A stretch of DNA of 64,000 nucleotides from Chloroflexota bacterium (GCA_009391835.1 QWJF01000002.1:1-64000); one strand, 5' to 3'; numbered from the stretch's first letter, positions 8,074-16,306 are shown. The notes: generated by a model from the letters alone, not told the origin. A program made the numbers and translations.

Positions 8074-8475
8074 CTAGTCGCCCTCGTTTACATAGACCAC
8101 CCGAACCTCGTCTATCTGCTTTCCTCCCTCGTCCATCCCGTGCAATGGTCCCTTTCCGAGCGTGCGATCCAGAATCTCGCTTGCGATCCCCTGTTGTCGG
8201 TCGAAGTCCTCCACGTCCAGCCCCGCGGCCTTCAGCTCTGCCGCCTTTACCGACGCCGTCCGTAGCGCCTCCCATGCCCCCTCGACCATGTTCAGCCGCA
8301 GCATTGCCAGCGCCTCCTCCACCTTGGCTGGCCATTTGTACACCGTCACCCGTTGGATTCCCAGCGCCTCGGCTGCCGATGCCTTGGTCGGGGTGTACAG
8401 CCGCTTCATTACGTACTTCTGCTGCAAGTCGCTCAGCGAATACCATAGCTCATAAAACGCTTCACTCATGTGCAT
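8074..8475 (-). CDS. Small-terminase-like helix-turn-helix protein
   Basis: The 133-residue protein begins MHMSEAFYELWYSLSDLQQKYVMKRL. Its N-terminal HTH (TKASAAEALGIQRVTVYKWPAKVEEALAML) resembles the DNA-recognition part of phage terminase small subunits. The C-terminus has no recognisable enzyme motif. The track starts at TTG 8508, but ATG 8475 has AAGGAG 6 nt upstream and is preferred. No large terminase, portal or capsid gene is nearby, so it is either a phage relic or a domesticated DNA-binding protein. A LexA-type box lies about 80 nt upstream. Confidence 0.7.
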   Translation of the reverse strand: MHMSEAFYELWYSLSDLQQKYVMKRLYTPTKASAAEALGIQRVTVYKWPAKVEEALAMLRLNMVEGAWEALRTASVKAAELKAAGLDVEDFDRQQGIASEILDRTLGKGPLHGMDEGGKQIDEVRVVYVNEGD

Positions 8476-8554
8476 CTTTGGCTCCTTAAACAAAAGCGCC
8501 CAGCCCAAGTCTTACTTGGAGCCAGGCAAGTGTCCCACGGTGGGGGAGTGTATT

Positions 8555-8568
8555 AGAATGTACGTTCT
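8555..8568 (-). promoter_or_regulatory. Candidate LexA-type box (AGAAT-GTAC-GTTCT)
   Basis: TAGAATGTACGTTCTA is a 16-base dyad with one mismatched pair, located upstream of the small-terminase-like HTH gene and next to AT-rich promoter-like DNA. It matches the consensus shared with the boxes at 7798, 15617 and 56560. Binding by LexA is inferred only. Confidence 0.45.
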
Positions 8569-8620
8569 ATATTATAGCGGGTGGCTGGAGCTTTGACAAG
8601 TCGCTGGCCTGCGCCCGGGA

Positions 8621-8977
8621 TCACTTTTTCTTTTTCGTCGTCGGCTTTGGGGGAAGTGACTTTGTATATTCGTGGCTTTTTTTGAGGTAGGGCGCCAGTT
8701 CTTTGGTGTTTTGCAGGAGATCGTCTGGGATGGCGACGTAGTCGTGGATGACGGCGTTGTAGTTTTTGAAGTCGCCGCTGCCGTATTGGGCGCGGAAGGC
8801 GGCCTGCTGCTCGGGCGACAGGCGCATGCCGAGCTGACCTTCGACAGTCATCATGGAGTACATATGCCCCCCGATGCTCGTGTACAGCAAATTCTTCCCC
8901 TTCATCTCGATTTCGGGGTGGGTATCAATCAATGCCTTGTATAAGGCGATCTTCTCATCTGGCGGTGGGCTTACCAT
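8621..8977 (-). CDS. TfoX/YjbR-like N-terminal domain protein
   Basis: The 118-residue protein contains KGKNLLYTSIGGHMYSMM, LGMRLSPEQQAAFRAQYGSGDFKNYNAVIHDYVAIPDDLL and a Lys-rich tail (PPKPTTKKKK). This arrangement matches small stand-alone TfoX N-terminal-domain proteins of unknown role, not the competence regulator itself, which has an additional C-terminal domain. GAGGTGA precedes ATG 8977. No competence genes are nearby. Confidence 0.7.
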   Translation of the reverse strand: MVSPPPDEKIALYKALIDTHPEIEMKGKNLLYTSIGGHMYSMMTVEGQLGMRLSPEQQAAFRAQYGSGDFKNYNAVIHDYVAIPDDLLQNTKELAPYLKKSHEYTKSLPPKPTTKKKK

Positions 8978-9293
8978 TTGTCACCTCGATTCGTGGTTGG
9001 CTGGAGAATGCCTGAGCTTGGCGTAGCCAAGCGACGCATTCTCCCTAAGGTTGGGCGCAAGCCAACCGGCGTAGTGGGCGTTTTTATCGGCGGACGGGGG
9101 ATTGGGCATGGGGTGCTCCTTTATTGCATGGCACTAACAGTTTGGGGAAAGTAATAGGTTGGCGGATGGAAATAGTAAATACTTTAAGAAAGTTTAATCA
9201 TTGAATTGGGGATAAACAACACGTAGCAATCTTGGGGAAAATCGAATAGGAAAAAAGTTTGCCCAGAAAAGATATAAAATGGGGTAGCATAGA
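8978..9293. other. Intergenic stretch at the edge of the AT-rich island
   Basis: The left part holds copy A of the two-hairpin dispersed repeat (9003-9067). From about 9120 the base composition turns clearly AT-rich and stays so to about 12060, marking the left border of a probably acquired segment. I see no gene, tRNA or clear attachment-site repeat here. Confidence 0.55.
9003..9067 (-). repeat. Dispersed two-hairpin repeat, copy A
   Basis: Read on the minus strand: GGTTGG..CCAACC (stem 1, 9049-9067), then CTTAGG, then GGAGAATGC..GCATTCTCC (stem 2, 9003-9044). Stem 2 encloses an extra GCTTGGC-GTA-GCCAAGC hairpin. The CTTAGGGAGAATGC core is shared with copies B and C at 16307 and 46221. Confidence 0.75.
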
Positions 9294-10316
9294 TTACTGT
9301 TTATTGTTATCGAGATCGTCAATAATTTTGTTCAAGAACAAAACAAGTTCGGGACGGCCACCTAGTTTATTTACTTCGCCTGAAATCTTATCAAGACTCT
9401 TGTGATTAAATATTCCCACATTTATTTGTTCCTTTGCCAAAAAAAGGTCAGCAAGAGCTGTCATTGTGTCTAAAGAGTGTAGCTCTGATTTTTCGATTGC
9501 AGCATGGTAAAGGAAAGTTCCTCTTTCAATGTTGCCCTTACGAAATTCCAATAAGCCCTCAGTTGCAAGAAGGGCAACCTCTTCCTGAATATCTTCCGCG
9601 GGACGCGAAACCTCTCCCAAAACCTCTTCCGCAAGTTTTAGCTTATTCTGATTGATCAATGCGAAAGCCAAATTGTTAGCTAAAGTCTTATCTTCTTTAT
9701 TTGCCTTTCTACCCTCTCTCGCGATGGAAGCGGCAAATTCATAGTCTTCAAGAGCTATTGAGGCGAGATATGAGCCCATTATTGCGGGCTGACTAGAAAA
9801 CGGTTCATCACGGTGCCAATCTGTTATATGCGTGAGTGCCTCTTCCCAATTTCCAACGTGATACTCGCGAAGAGCATTTGCTTCGAAAGCTCTGGGGACT
9901 TCAAAGACATCATTATTAATAGCGAAGTTTGGAAACCTGCTTTTTGCCCATTCAGCCTGAGCAACCGTGTTATCTGTGGGGTGGATCAAGCTCTGTTTAA
10001 ACAGTTTGCGGGACTTTGCAGTTGCTCCAGAAAATAGCTCTTCTGTAGCAACTGCACTGGCAAGCTCTGATATTGCTAAAGATGAGAATTTGCCAGAATT
10101 AACCAATCTCAGTCCTGATTTAATGTTTTGTGATCTTCGCCCAGCAAGGCCAGCGGTTGCTATCTCGGCGGCAGTTAACCAAGGGTCGGATAAAACACCA
10201 GATGATTTTGATAAAAGAATGTTTGCTCGCTCTGGATCATCAAGATGGGCGAATAAACGACTTGCGGATCGTAAAACAAAACGATTTGTTGGATCTAGCT
10301 TCAAGGCCATTTCCAT
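9294..10316 (-). CDS. TPR-repeat protein, C-terminal part (frameshifted gene)
   Basis: This is 340 residues of helical repeats. The text AMEMALKLDPTNRFVLRSASRLFAHL is tetratricopeptide-like, as are later repeats (LALINQNKLKLAEEVL-type). In frame upstream, without a stop to 10424, lies SWVDFSRIYALQGQSKKAVQ, which joins smoothly to the end of ORF 10415..10816. One extra base in the six-A run (plus-strand T at 10418-10423) would fuse the two into one gene of about 507 codons. The DNA is AT-rich, unlike the flanks. TPR proteins mediate protein contacts; the partner is probably the upstream kinase. Confidence 0.7.
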   Translation of the reverse strand: MEMALKLDPTNRFVLRSASRLFAHLDDPERANILLSKSSGVLSDPWLTAAEIATAGLAGRRSQNIKSGLRLVNSGKFSSLAISELASAVATEELFSGATAKSRKLFKQSLIHPTDNTVAQAEWAKSRFPNFAINNDVFEVPRAFEANALREYHVGNWEEALTHITDWHRDEPFSSQPAIMGSYLASIALEDYEFAASIAREGRKANKEDKTLANNLAFALINQNKLKLAEEVLGEVSRPAEDIQEEVALLATEGLLEFRKGNIERGTFLYHAAIEKSELHSLDTMTALADLFLAKEQINVGIFNHKSLDKISGEVNKLGGRPELVLFLNKIIDDLDNNKQ

Positions 10317-10414
10317 GGCCTGAACAGCTTTTTTTGACTGGCCTTGTAATGCGTAGATGCGCGAAAAATCTACCCAGGAAATTGAATCTCTCGGATTTTG
10401 AGATAGATTGGCCC

Positions 10415-10816
10415 TTATTTTTTAGCAATTTTTCTTGTGTTAGCAATGTCTTTGAGCCAGTAAACCCTCTTTACCTGATTAAGCTCGTAATTGCCTGTGT
10501 GATTAAGAACCATTTCAGCAATCGAACTAATAGTGTCAGCTTGGTTCGGCCGCTCTTGCAACAAGTATTCCGCTACATCTCTACCTGCTTCTTTGTCTCC
10601 TAAAACTAAAGAAGCTGTAAGTAATTCAATAGCGCTGTCGAGATTTTTGTGCTGGATCCAATCCCTTTTCTTTTTTTCTAATTCCTCATTAGGTAAGGAG
10701 GAAATGGAATCGTCGCGCCGTTCTAGGCTAGCTAACTCGCTGCTAAAGTGTGTTGCTGCGAAGCTACGCCATCTTGGAATGATTTTTCGGTCAGTTTCAG
10801 AAAATATTGAGCCCAA
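10415..10816 (-). CDS. TPR-repeat protein, N-terminal part (frameshifted gene)
   Basis: This 133-residue ORF starts at TTG 10816, 5 nt after the stop of the restored kinase frame, with only a weak AGG upstream. It ends IANTRKIAKK at a TAA directly after six A. The next frame continues IRANLSQNPRDSISWVDFSRIYALQGQ, so the stop is the product of a one-base loss. Text such as AIELLTASLVLGDKEAGRDVAEYLLQERPNQADTI is repeat-like. It belongs to the same gene as 9294..10316. Confidence 0.62.
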   Translation of the reverse strand: MGSIFSETDRKIIPRWRSFAATHFSSELASLERRDDSISSLPNEELEKKKRDWIQHKNLDSAIELLTASLVLGDKEAGRDVAEYLLQERPNQADTISSIAEMVLNHTGNYELNQVKRVYWLKDIANTRKIAKK

Positions 10817-10821
10817 ATTAA

Positions 10822-11146
10822 TTAACCTAATTGCCCATATTCTGCCTTGCTCGCCAAAAGGTTAAATAGGGTGATATACCTTTCCAAAGAATACTGGCTG
10901 CTTCGCACTGATCGATTCTTTGGGTGGCCTCTCAGAGCGGGATCAGGCTCACATAGTTGACGGACTACTTCAGTTAACTCGTCTCCACAATCTTCAATTA
11001 CACAAGTTGAAAACTCTTTGAGCGCATTTTCGAAAGCATGCCTAACAAAAGGTAGTACCTCTTGATAAGATCCATTCCACCTTGTCCATAGATGGTCGCT
11101 GCTTAAATACTTTGCTGTTAGCGCTGTTATGCCGATACCCGTAAAG
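10822..11146 (-). pseudogene. Ser/Thr kinase C-lobe continuing in the shifted frame
   Basis: Past the TAA of ORF 11127..11873, the -1 frame reads without interruption TGIGITALTAKYLS, EVLPFVRHAFENALKEF, ELTEVVRQLCEPDPALRGHP and ends KAEYGQLG at TAA 10822-10824. CEPDPALRG is the usual motif near the end of bacterial Ser/Thr kinase domains, so this is the missing C-lobe. One extra T in the six-T run (plus-strand A at 11147-11152) restores a 350-codon kinase. The fragment has no start of its own. Confidence 0.68.
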
Positions 11147-11873
11147 AAAAAACTACCATACTTCCCAGCAAGAAAGAATCGTTTCCCATTCTTCTCCTAT
11201 ACCAATCTGGATCTACCTGTTTATACAAAAGTTCAAAAGGGGCGTAAGTCCGATCGCCGGGAACAATTCTGTCTTCATGGGGTGGAGATTTGCCTTGGGC
11301 TGACGCTCGTCCAAGATCGGCCAATTTTGACTCAACATCATCGAATACCAAAACATTTGAGGGCTTAAGATCTTGGTGCGCAACTTCACGCCCATGCATT
11401 TGAGCAAGACCGGTGGCCATGTGATGAAGGGATCGAAGGCACCAGGCAAGATTGAAGTTTTCCTGGTGTTTGCCTAATTTTCTCACATCTCCATCTGCGA
11501 GTTCAAAAATTATGTATTGAACTACGTTGAAGGGAGGAGGAGGGGGAGGGTCCACAAAAAAAGTGCCGTGTGCAAGTGCAGAAACTATCCTGTCCAGATA
11601 TTTACCTCTAAAAGCTAGTAATAAATCCCGTTCAAAAACAAAGGCGTCCGTTTGCTCATTTAAAGCCCCTGCTGGATCTGAATGTTCAAATGCAGTAGAT
11701 AAGTCGAGTGCCTTTAAAAAGGCCAAATCGCTTTTTCCCCTTTCTATAACATAACTAACTGAAAAATAGCCCCCGGTACCTTTAGGGTCCCGATTAATTT
11801 TTTCTATTACTCTCCATCCATCTTCTAAATCAACACCCAGTAACCGATGAGCGGGTTTTTGGCTATCATCCAT
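11127..11873 (-). CDS. Ser/Thr protein kinase, N-lobe and catalytic loop (frameshifted gene)
   Basis: Eukaryotic-type kinase motifs are clear: a glycine-loop-like GTGGYFSVSYVIERG, catalytic loop VAHQDLKPSNVLVF (HxDxKPxN), DLG in place of DFG (SKLADLGRAS), and an activation-segment end TYAPFELLY. A Pro run (PPPPPP) sits in the lobe linker. The track opens at GTG 11888, but ATG 11873 has GAGGGA 8 nt upstream. The frame ends early after MGNDSFLLGSMVVF because of a one-base loss in a T run. It heads a two-gene AT-rich island with the TPR gene. Confidence 0.75.
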   Translation of the reverse strand: MDDSQKPAHRLLGVDLEDGWRVIEKINRDPKGTGGYFSVSYVIERGKSDLAFLKALDLSTAFEHSDPAGALNEQTDAFVFERDLLLAFRGKYLDRIVSALAHGTFFVDPPPPPPFNVVQYIIFELADGDVRKLGKHQENFNLAWCLRSLHHMATGLAQMHGREVAHQDLKPSNVLVFDDVESKLADLGRASAQGKSPPHEDRIVPGDRTYAPFELLYKQVDPDWYRRRMGNDSFLLGSMVVFSLRVSA

Positions 11874-11900
11874 TTTGATTTCCCTCACGATATATTTAAT

Positions 11901-11928
11901 GCAACAAAGAATTATATCTATATGTTGC
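11901..11928. promoter_or_regulatory. Inverted repeat upstream of the kinase gene
   Basis: GCAACA (11901-11906) and TGTTGC (11923-11928) flank an AT-rich 16-base centre, 28 nt upstream of the kinase start. It could be an operator or a cruciform within the promoter. No regulator gene is adjacent, so the role is unknown. Confidence 0.3.
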
Positions 11929-12065
11929 TACATTCCAGCTATGCTTAGAGAGCATTTGCGCTTAGATAGTAGTTAAGTAATTTGCAAGCATTCCAATCTT
12001 ATGTTCAATTAAGGTATTTTCACAAATAGCAAGTGATTCCCTTGACAATCTTTTAAGATAGTTTT

Positions 12066-13793
12066 CTAAACCAGCCCCAAATCCTCTTTGATTTCTTTCT
12101 CGCTCCGCTTGCCCTTTACCGTCCCGCCAGCCAGCTCCTTCCAGAAATTTTCATCATATCTTCTTGAGCGGACAGGCAAGGGCATCGGTACCCCCCAGCC
12201 GAGGAGGAGGACTTCTTCTTTGGGCTGCAGGCGGGCGAGCATGCCGCGCAGGGCGTCGCGGCCGGCGAGGCCACTGAGCACGGCGCGCAGGTCGTCGTCG
12301 TCGCCGAGCCAGCCGGAGATGCGCGTGCCGAGCTGGGACATGACTTCGTCGTAGATCTGGCTGGGGCGCTGATCAATGATCAGCAGGGTGACGTAGTATT
12401 TGCGCAGCTCGCGGGCGATGGTGCTGAAGGTGGTTTGGGCGGCGTTTTCGCGGTTGAGCAGCTTATGGGCTTCCTCGACGGCGATAACCAGGGGGCGGGG
12501 CTCGTCTTTGCCGGAGCTGCGGTAGGCGTTGGTGCGGGCTTCCCAGGCGCTGCGGATGCGGCGGGTGAGCAGGTTGGAGACGAGCAGGTAGTCGAGGTCC
12601 GCTTCGTGTTTGCCGAAGGAGAGGACCACGTTCTGGCCGGCTTCGAGGGCCTTGATGATCTCGGCGACGGCGTCGGAGGCGGGCTCGGCGACGATGTAAT
12701 CCTTGCTGAAGACGCGGCGCAGTTTGCTATGCAGGCCTTCGGCGGCCATGACGTTGACGCCGTGGGCGTTGGCCCAGGCCGCGACGCTATCGGGGGCGGG
12801 GACTTTCTTGCCATCTTCGCCTTCGATGACGCCGCCGCTCTTCATGGATTTGAATTCCTGGAACCAGTTCTGGCGGCCAAAGGTGGCGGCCAGGGCTTCG
12901 AGGGTGGTGGGGGTGGTTTCCTTGAGGTTGAGTTCGCGGGTGAGCAATTCGATATCTTCGGGCTGGATATCGCGCATGGCGATCTCGAGGTTGAAGTCGG
13001 GGGTGCGGCCGCGGATGGTGGCGCCGGCGCCAAGGCCGACGACGCGCACTTTGGCGCTGAATTTGGTTTTGAGGCCGGTGACTTGCTCGCCCGTGTCCGA
13101 GGCGGTGTCGTCGAAGCCGTATTCGTTGTGCATGTCGAGGACGAGGATGGAGGCGACGTCGTGGTGGATGAGGCCGGCGAGCAGCAGGCGGGTGAGGAAG
13201 GATTTGCCGGTGCCGGTGGCGCCGAAGACGCCGGAGCTGCGCTGGACGAATTTGCGCAGATCAATGGCAACGGGGTGGCCCTGCTCGCGGGTAGTGCCGA
13301 TGACGAAGTGATTGGGGGCATCCGGCTTGCCAAAGATGAGGGCGATATCCTGTTCGCCAGCCAGCGAGACGGGCGAATGGTGGGCGGGGATGGTTTTGAT
13401 GGGCAGCGGGCGGGGCTGGTCGCGCAGGCCGGCGTCGATGGCGGCCTGCCAGGCTTTGTAATCGGGGCTCTCGGGGGGCGGGCCCTGCTCGGTCATCAGG
13501 GTGGGCAGGACTTCCAAATCGGTGAAGAGGGTGCGGCCGTAGAAGAGGCCGGCCAGGTGGGCGGGCAGGCGCAGATCGCTCTTGTCGCCGGCGAAGCGCG
13601 GGTCGGAGGCGTTGAGGCGGATATCGGTGATGAGGCCGTGGAAGAGCCATTCGTCGCGCGGGCTGCCGATGACGACGAAGGCGCCCTCCTGGACATCTTC
13701 GGCGGGCACGTCGAGGCGCACGCTGAGGTTTTCCTTTAACCCGCCACCCACCACGTATCCAATGGATTTTCGACTTTGGATTTCTTCGGTCAT
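12066..13793 (-). CDS. herA: HerA-type ATPase / DNA translocase
   Basis: The 575-residue ATPase begins with an N-terminal HAS-barrel-like beta domain (about residues 1-110) followed by an FtsK/HerA RecA fold: Walker A FGATGTGKSFLTRLLLAGLI, Walker B LVIAVEEAHKLLNRE, and QRPSQIYDEVMSQLGTRISGWLGDDDDL near the end. HerA hexamers work with NurA nuclease in DNA-end resection. The ATG overlaps the stop of the preceding gene by 4 nt. It is the last gene of the nurA operon. Confidence 0.9.
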   Translation of the reverse strand: MTEEIQSRKSIGYVVGGGLKENLSVRLDVPAEDVQEGAFVVIGSPRDEWLFHGLITDIRLNASDPRFAGDKSDLRLPAHLAGLFYGRTLFTDLEVLPTLMTEQGPPPESPDYKAWQAAIDAGLRDQPRPLPIKTIPAHHSPVSLAGEQDIALIFGKPDAPNHFVIGTTREQGHPVAIDLRKFVQRSSGVFGATGTGKSFLTRLLLAGLIHHDVASILVLDMHNEYGFDDTASDTGEQVTGLKTKFSAKVRVVGLGAGATIRGRTPDFNLEIAMRDIQPEDIELLTRELNLKETTPTTLEALAATFGRQNWFQEFKSMKSGGVIEGEDGKKVPAPDSVAAWANAHGVNVMAAEGLHSKLRRVFSKDYIVAEPASDAVAEIIKALEAGQNVVLSFGKHEADLDYLLVSNLLTRRIRSAWEARTNAYRSSGKDEPRPLVIAVEEAHKLLNRENAAQTTFSTIARELRKYYVTLLIIDQRPSQIYDEVMSQLGTRISGWLGDDDDLRAVLSGLAGRDALRGMLARLQPKEEVLLLGWGVPMPLPVRSRRYDENFWKELAGGTVKGKRSEKEIKEDLGLV

Positions 13794-14419
13794 GGGGCCA
13801 CCTCAAATTCGGGGATGGCGTCGCTGAGGGCGCCGAGGACCTGCATGAGGACGGGGTAATCGTCGCGCAGGAGCAGGATGAGTTCTTCAGCGGCGCGACG
13901 CGCCCAGGTGGGGTCGCCGGCGGCGCGGTGGGCGGCATCGGCTTGTTGGATGTGGGCGGCGATGAGTTCGCTGACGGGCAGGTCGGGGTTGTGCAGCAGG
14001 TGGCGCAGGTAGCCGAAGCGCCCGACGTTGGTGAAGGTGACGATTTCTTCATCGTCACATTGGTAGATGAGGTCGAGGCTGAGCGGGGCGCGGGGCGGGA
14101 GCAGGTGGCGGGGGGGCTGGTCGGCGCGGCGGTAGCCGACGGCCAGCACGCTCATTTCCATCGGCACGTTGCGGTTGACGCGCTGATCGGCGATGACGCT
14201 GGCGTCCACGCCCTCGGTGGTGACCAGCTGGCGGACGAGGCCGTCGTCGTCGATGTTGATTTCGTGGATGATTCCGTAAATGGAATCGGCCTCGCCGAGG
14301 GGGGCGCGGACGAGTGCGCCGAAGCGGGGCGCGTCCTGGACGAGGACGCGGGTCCCGGCGACGAAGCCGCTAATGCCCGCGCGCAGCAGGCGGCCAATCT
14401 CGTAGGCTTTTTCGCTCAT
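13790..14419 (-). CDS. HAS-barrel-like protein between nurA and herA
   Basis: This 209-residue protein has a beta-rich first half (GRLLRAGISGFVAGTRVLVQDAPRFGALVRAPLGE..IYGIIHEINIDDDGLVRQL) resembling the HAS-barrel that HerA proteins carry at their N-terminus, and a helical second half. No catalytic motif is visible. It overlaps nurA upstream and herA downstream by 4 nt each (ATGA), so the three are translated as a unit. A role as adaptor or clamp between nuclease and ATPase is inference. Confidence 0.72.
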   Translation of the reverse strand: MSEKAYEIGRLLRAGISGFVAGTRVLVQDAPRFGALVRAPLGEADSIYGIIHEINIDDDGLVRQLVTTEGVDASVIADQRVNRNVPMEMSVLAVGYRRADQPPRHLLPPRAPLSLDLIYQCDDEEIVTFTNVGRFGYLRHLLHNPDLPVSELIAAHIQQADAAHRAAGDPTWARRAAEELILLLRDDYPVLMQVLGALSDAIPEFEVAP

Positions 14420-15603
14420 GATTTCCTCCGTGTAGATCGTGCGGGCAGGTCTTTGGCGGCCTGTTTGAACGAGGCCTGACCGACGTCCACACCTTTACTG
14501 CGCAGCTCGGTGACCAGCATTTGGGTGACCTGCTCGCGCTCCTCGCGGGTGACGACGGCGAGCTCGTGGGCGCGGTGCAGGACATAAGGATAACTGAGAT
14601 TGCCCATGATGTTGGCCTGCTGCACCAGGGCGCCGTGCAGGGCGTTGAGCAGGGCGGGATCTTCGACGACCCACAAGGGAATCTCGACGCGCGCCAGCCA
14701 GGCGGCTTTGGCGGTACCCACGTTGAGGTAGAAGAAATGCAGGGCCAGCGGACCGGCGTAGCGATCGGCGAGTTGGGATTGGATGGCGAAGATGGCCGAT
14801 CGTTCGCCAGGGCCAAGCAGGGGGGCGAAGAGGGCCCAATCGGTGACGCCGCGCAGGGGGCGCTGCTTGCGGATATCGGGCAGCGATTCCTGGGGAGTGG
14901 CGGCGACTTCCATGAGGCGAACCACGAGATCGGCGCGGGGTTTATCCACGTAGCCAGCTGTGGCGGCGCCGAGCAATTGGAGCTGGGTCAGGGCGCCGAG
15001 ATATTCGTCCAGGCTGTCAATGAAATGGGATTGCTCTTCGGTGTCGCGGGCGCGGCCGCCCCAGAGCTCGAGGGGGCCATCGGTGAGGGTGATCACGGGG
15101 CGGGCTTGGGCGGAGGCGGCCAATTCGGCGAGCAGGACGCGTTCGCTTTTGTCGCGTTCCAGGCCGATTTGCTCCTCGCTGAAACTGCCCGAGGCGCTGT
15201 ATTCGAAGACGCGTAAATTGCTGCGGGTGTGCGTGGTGGGGGCCGCCGAGCTGCCACTTTGCATTTCGATGGCCCCGACGTTGACGAGAAAATAGTTGAC
15301 CGGATCGTGGCGGCTGGGGTTGATTTGCGAGCCGTCGGCGGCGATGAGGGTGGCGGATTCGGGCGGAGCTGGGACGGGATGCGTCGAATTTAGCGCTTCT
15401 GAGACCGGTTTTGCGACACGTAGAAAGCTATCCTGAGTTACGGCTTGCTCTACTTTGGCGCGCAGTTCTGCGCTCTTTTCGGCGTTGGTGGTCAACAGGT
15501 CTGCGGCACGGGCGCGCAATTTGGCGATGCGCTGCAGCTCCTCGGGGGCGTTGGCAGCCTGGGCCTGAATCTGGCGCTTGACAGAGAGATAATCTAATGG
15601 CAT
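14416..15603 (-). CDS. nurA: NurA-like 5'-3' nuclease
   Basis: This protein is 395 residues from ATG 15603 (MPLDYLSVKRQIQAQAANAPEE); the track's longer start at 15744 adds an unsupported extension. NurA motifs are visible: metal-binding Asp in TLIAADGSQINPSRHD (about residue 99) and VITLTDGPLELWG (about 200), plus a late LSYPYVLHRAHELAVV. NurA resects DNA ends together with HerA, whose gene ends this operon. A LexA-type box lies 14 nt upstream of the start. Confidence 0.87.
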   Translation of the reverse strand: MPLDYLSVKRQIQAQAANAPEELQRIAKLRARAADLLTTNAEKSAELRAKVEQAVTQDSFLRVAKPVSEALNSTHPVPAPPESATLIAADGSQINPSRHDPVNYFLVNVGAIEMQSGSSAAPTTHTRSNLRVFEYSASGSFSEEQIGLERDKSERVLLAELAASAQARPVITLTDGPLELWGGRARDTEEQSHFIDSLDEYLGALTQLQLLGAATAGYVDKPRADLVVRLMEVAATPQESLPDIRKQRPLRGVTDWALFAPLLGPGERSAIFAIQSQLADRYAGPLALHFFYLNVGTAKAAWLARVEIPLWVVEDPALLNALHGALVQQANIMGNLSYPYVLHRAHELAVVTREEREQVTQMLVTELRSKGVDVGQASFKQAAKDLPARSTRRKS

Positions 15604-15616
15604 AGTATGGATGAAT

Positions 15617-15630
15617 AGAACATTTGTACT
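15617..15630 (-). promoter_or_regulatory. Candidate LexA-type box (AGAAC-ATTT-GTACT) before nurA
   Basis: The dyad has one mismatch to AGAAC-N4-GTTCT and lies 14 nt upstream of the nurA ATG, where a repressor would block a promoter serving a short or absent leader. Together with the sites at 7798, 8555 and 56560 it suggests damage control of the nurA-herA operon. Confidence 0.48.
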
Positions 15631-15738
15631 CGATTGTACGCGGTTTCGCAGTCGAATGCAAGCGAACCTCATTCTAATCGCAAAGCAAGCCCCAGGGATT
15701 GACTCTGGGAACCAGACAGGAAAGTTGAGGGTACGAAG

Positions 15739-16209
15739 ATGCACGAAGCACGAGGATCATTTAACGGTTATTTCCGCAGCCCCCAAGGCAACAAGGATCA
15801 ATTTACGCTACGCCAGGCGGACGAGCAATCGGACGAGGAGTTCGTGGCGCGGGTGTTGGCCTTCAGCAAGCTGCTGGCGGAGAAGGGCTGGAGCGAATGG
15901 TATGCCGAGGAGGGGCAGACGGGGGGCGAGGGCGTGGCACGGAACGGCAATCTTTTCGAGGTGGAGAGCATCAAGCTCGCGGCGGGCGGGGAGCATCCGC
16001 GCTGGGTAGTAAAGGGCGGGAATTTCTTGAAGTATGGCGTGACATGCTGGCCGGAGACGCTGGAGGCAGCGGGGATTGCGAGCAAGCTGGATCCGCTGAA
16101 GGAGAACCAACCGAGCGAGAGCTGGCTAGCGCATTACACGGAGCGGCAAAACGAGGAGGGCCGCTGGGTGCCGGATAAGGTGGTGCGGTTGGAGCGAGCG
16201 GAGGACTGA
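15739..16209 (+). CDS. Conserved-type hypothetical protein
   Basis: I recognise no family. The 156-residue protein is hydrophilic, with several Trp residues (GWSEWYAEEGQ, PRWVVKGGNFLKYGVTCWPET, ESWLAHYTERQNEEGRW), no signal peptide and no membrane segment. It is divergent from nurA and could share its promoter region. Codon use resembles the GC-rich neighbours, so it appears to be a resident gene. Confidence 0.6.
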   Translation: MHEARGSFNGYFRSPQGNKDQFTLRQADEQSDEEFVARVLAFSKLLAEKGWSEWYAEEGQTGGEGVARNGNLFEVESIKLAAGGEHPRWVVKGGNFLKYGVTCWPETLEAAGIASKLDPLKENQPSESWLAHYTERQNEEGRWVPDKVVRLERAED

Positions 16210-16306
16210 GTAGGTTTAGACGCGGGGAGACTGCAGTGTTGCGGCTGAGGCGCTTTTCGCAATGACGATTGGTGGCTGGAGCGAGAGTTGGGGGAGATTG
16301 CTGGTT

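Noticed and set aside
8621-8977. Competence regulator Sxy/TfoX
   Set aside because: Only the N-terminal domain type is present and no competence genes are nearby.
10418-11152. Programmed -1 frameshifting in the kinase and TPR genes
   Set aside because: Neither run is in X-XXY-YYZ phase relative to the incoming frame, and both need exactly one extra base; indel or sequencing error is simpler.
12435-13739. 434-residue plus-strand Gly/Ala/Val-rich ORF over herA
   Set aside because: The herA frame has clear Walker motifs; the opposite ORF only reflects its high GC codon bias.
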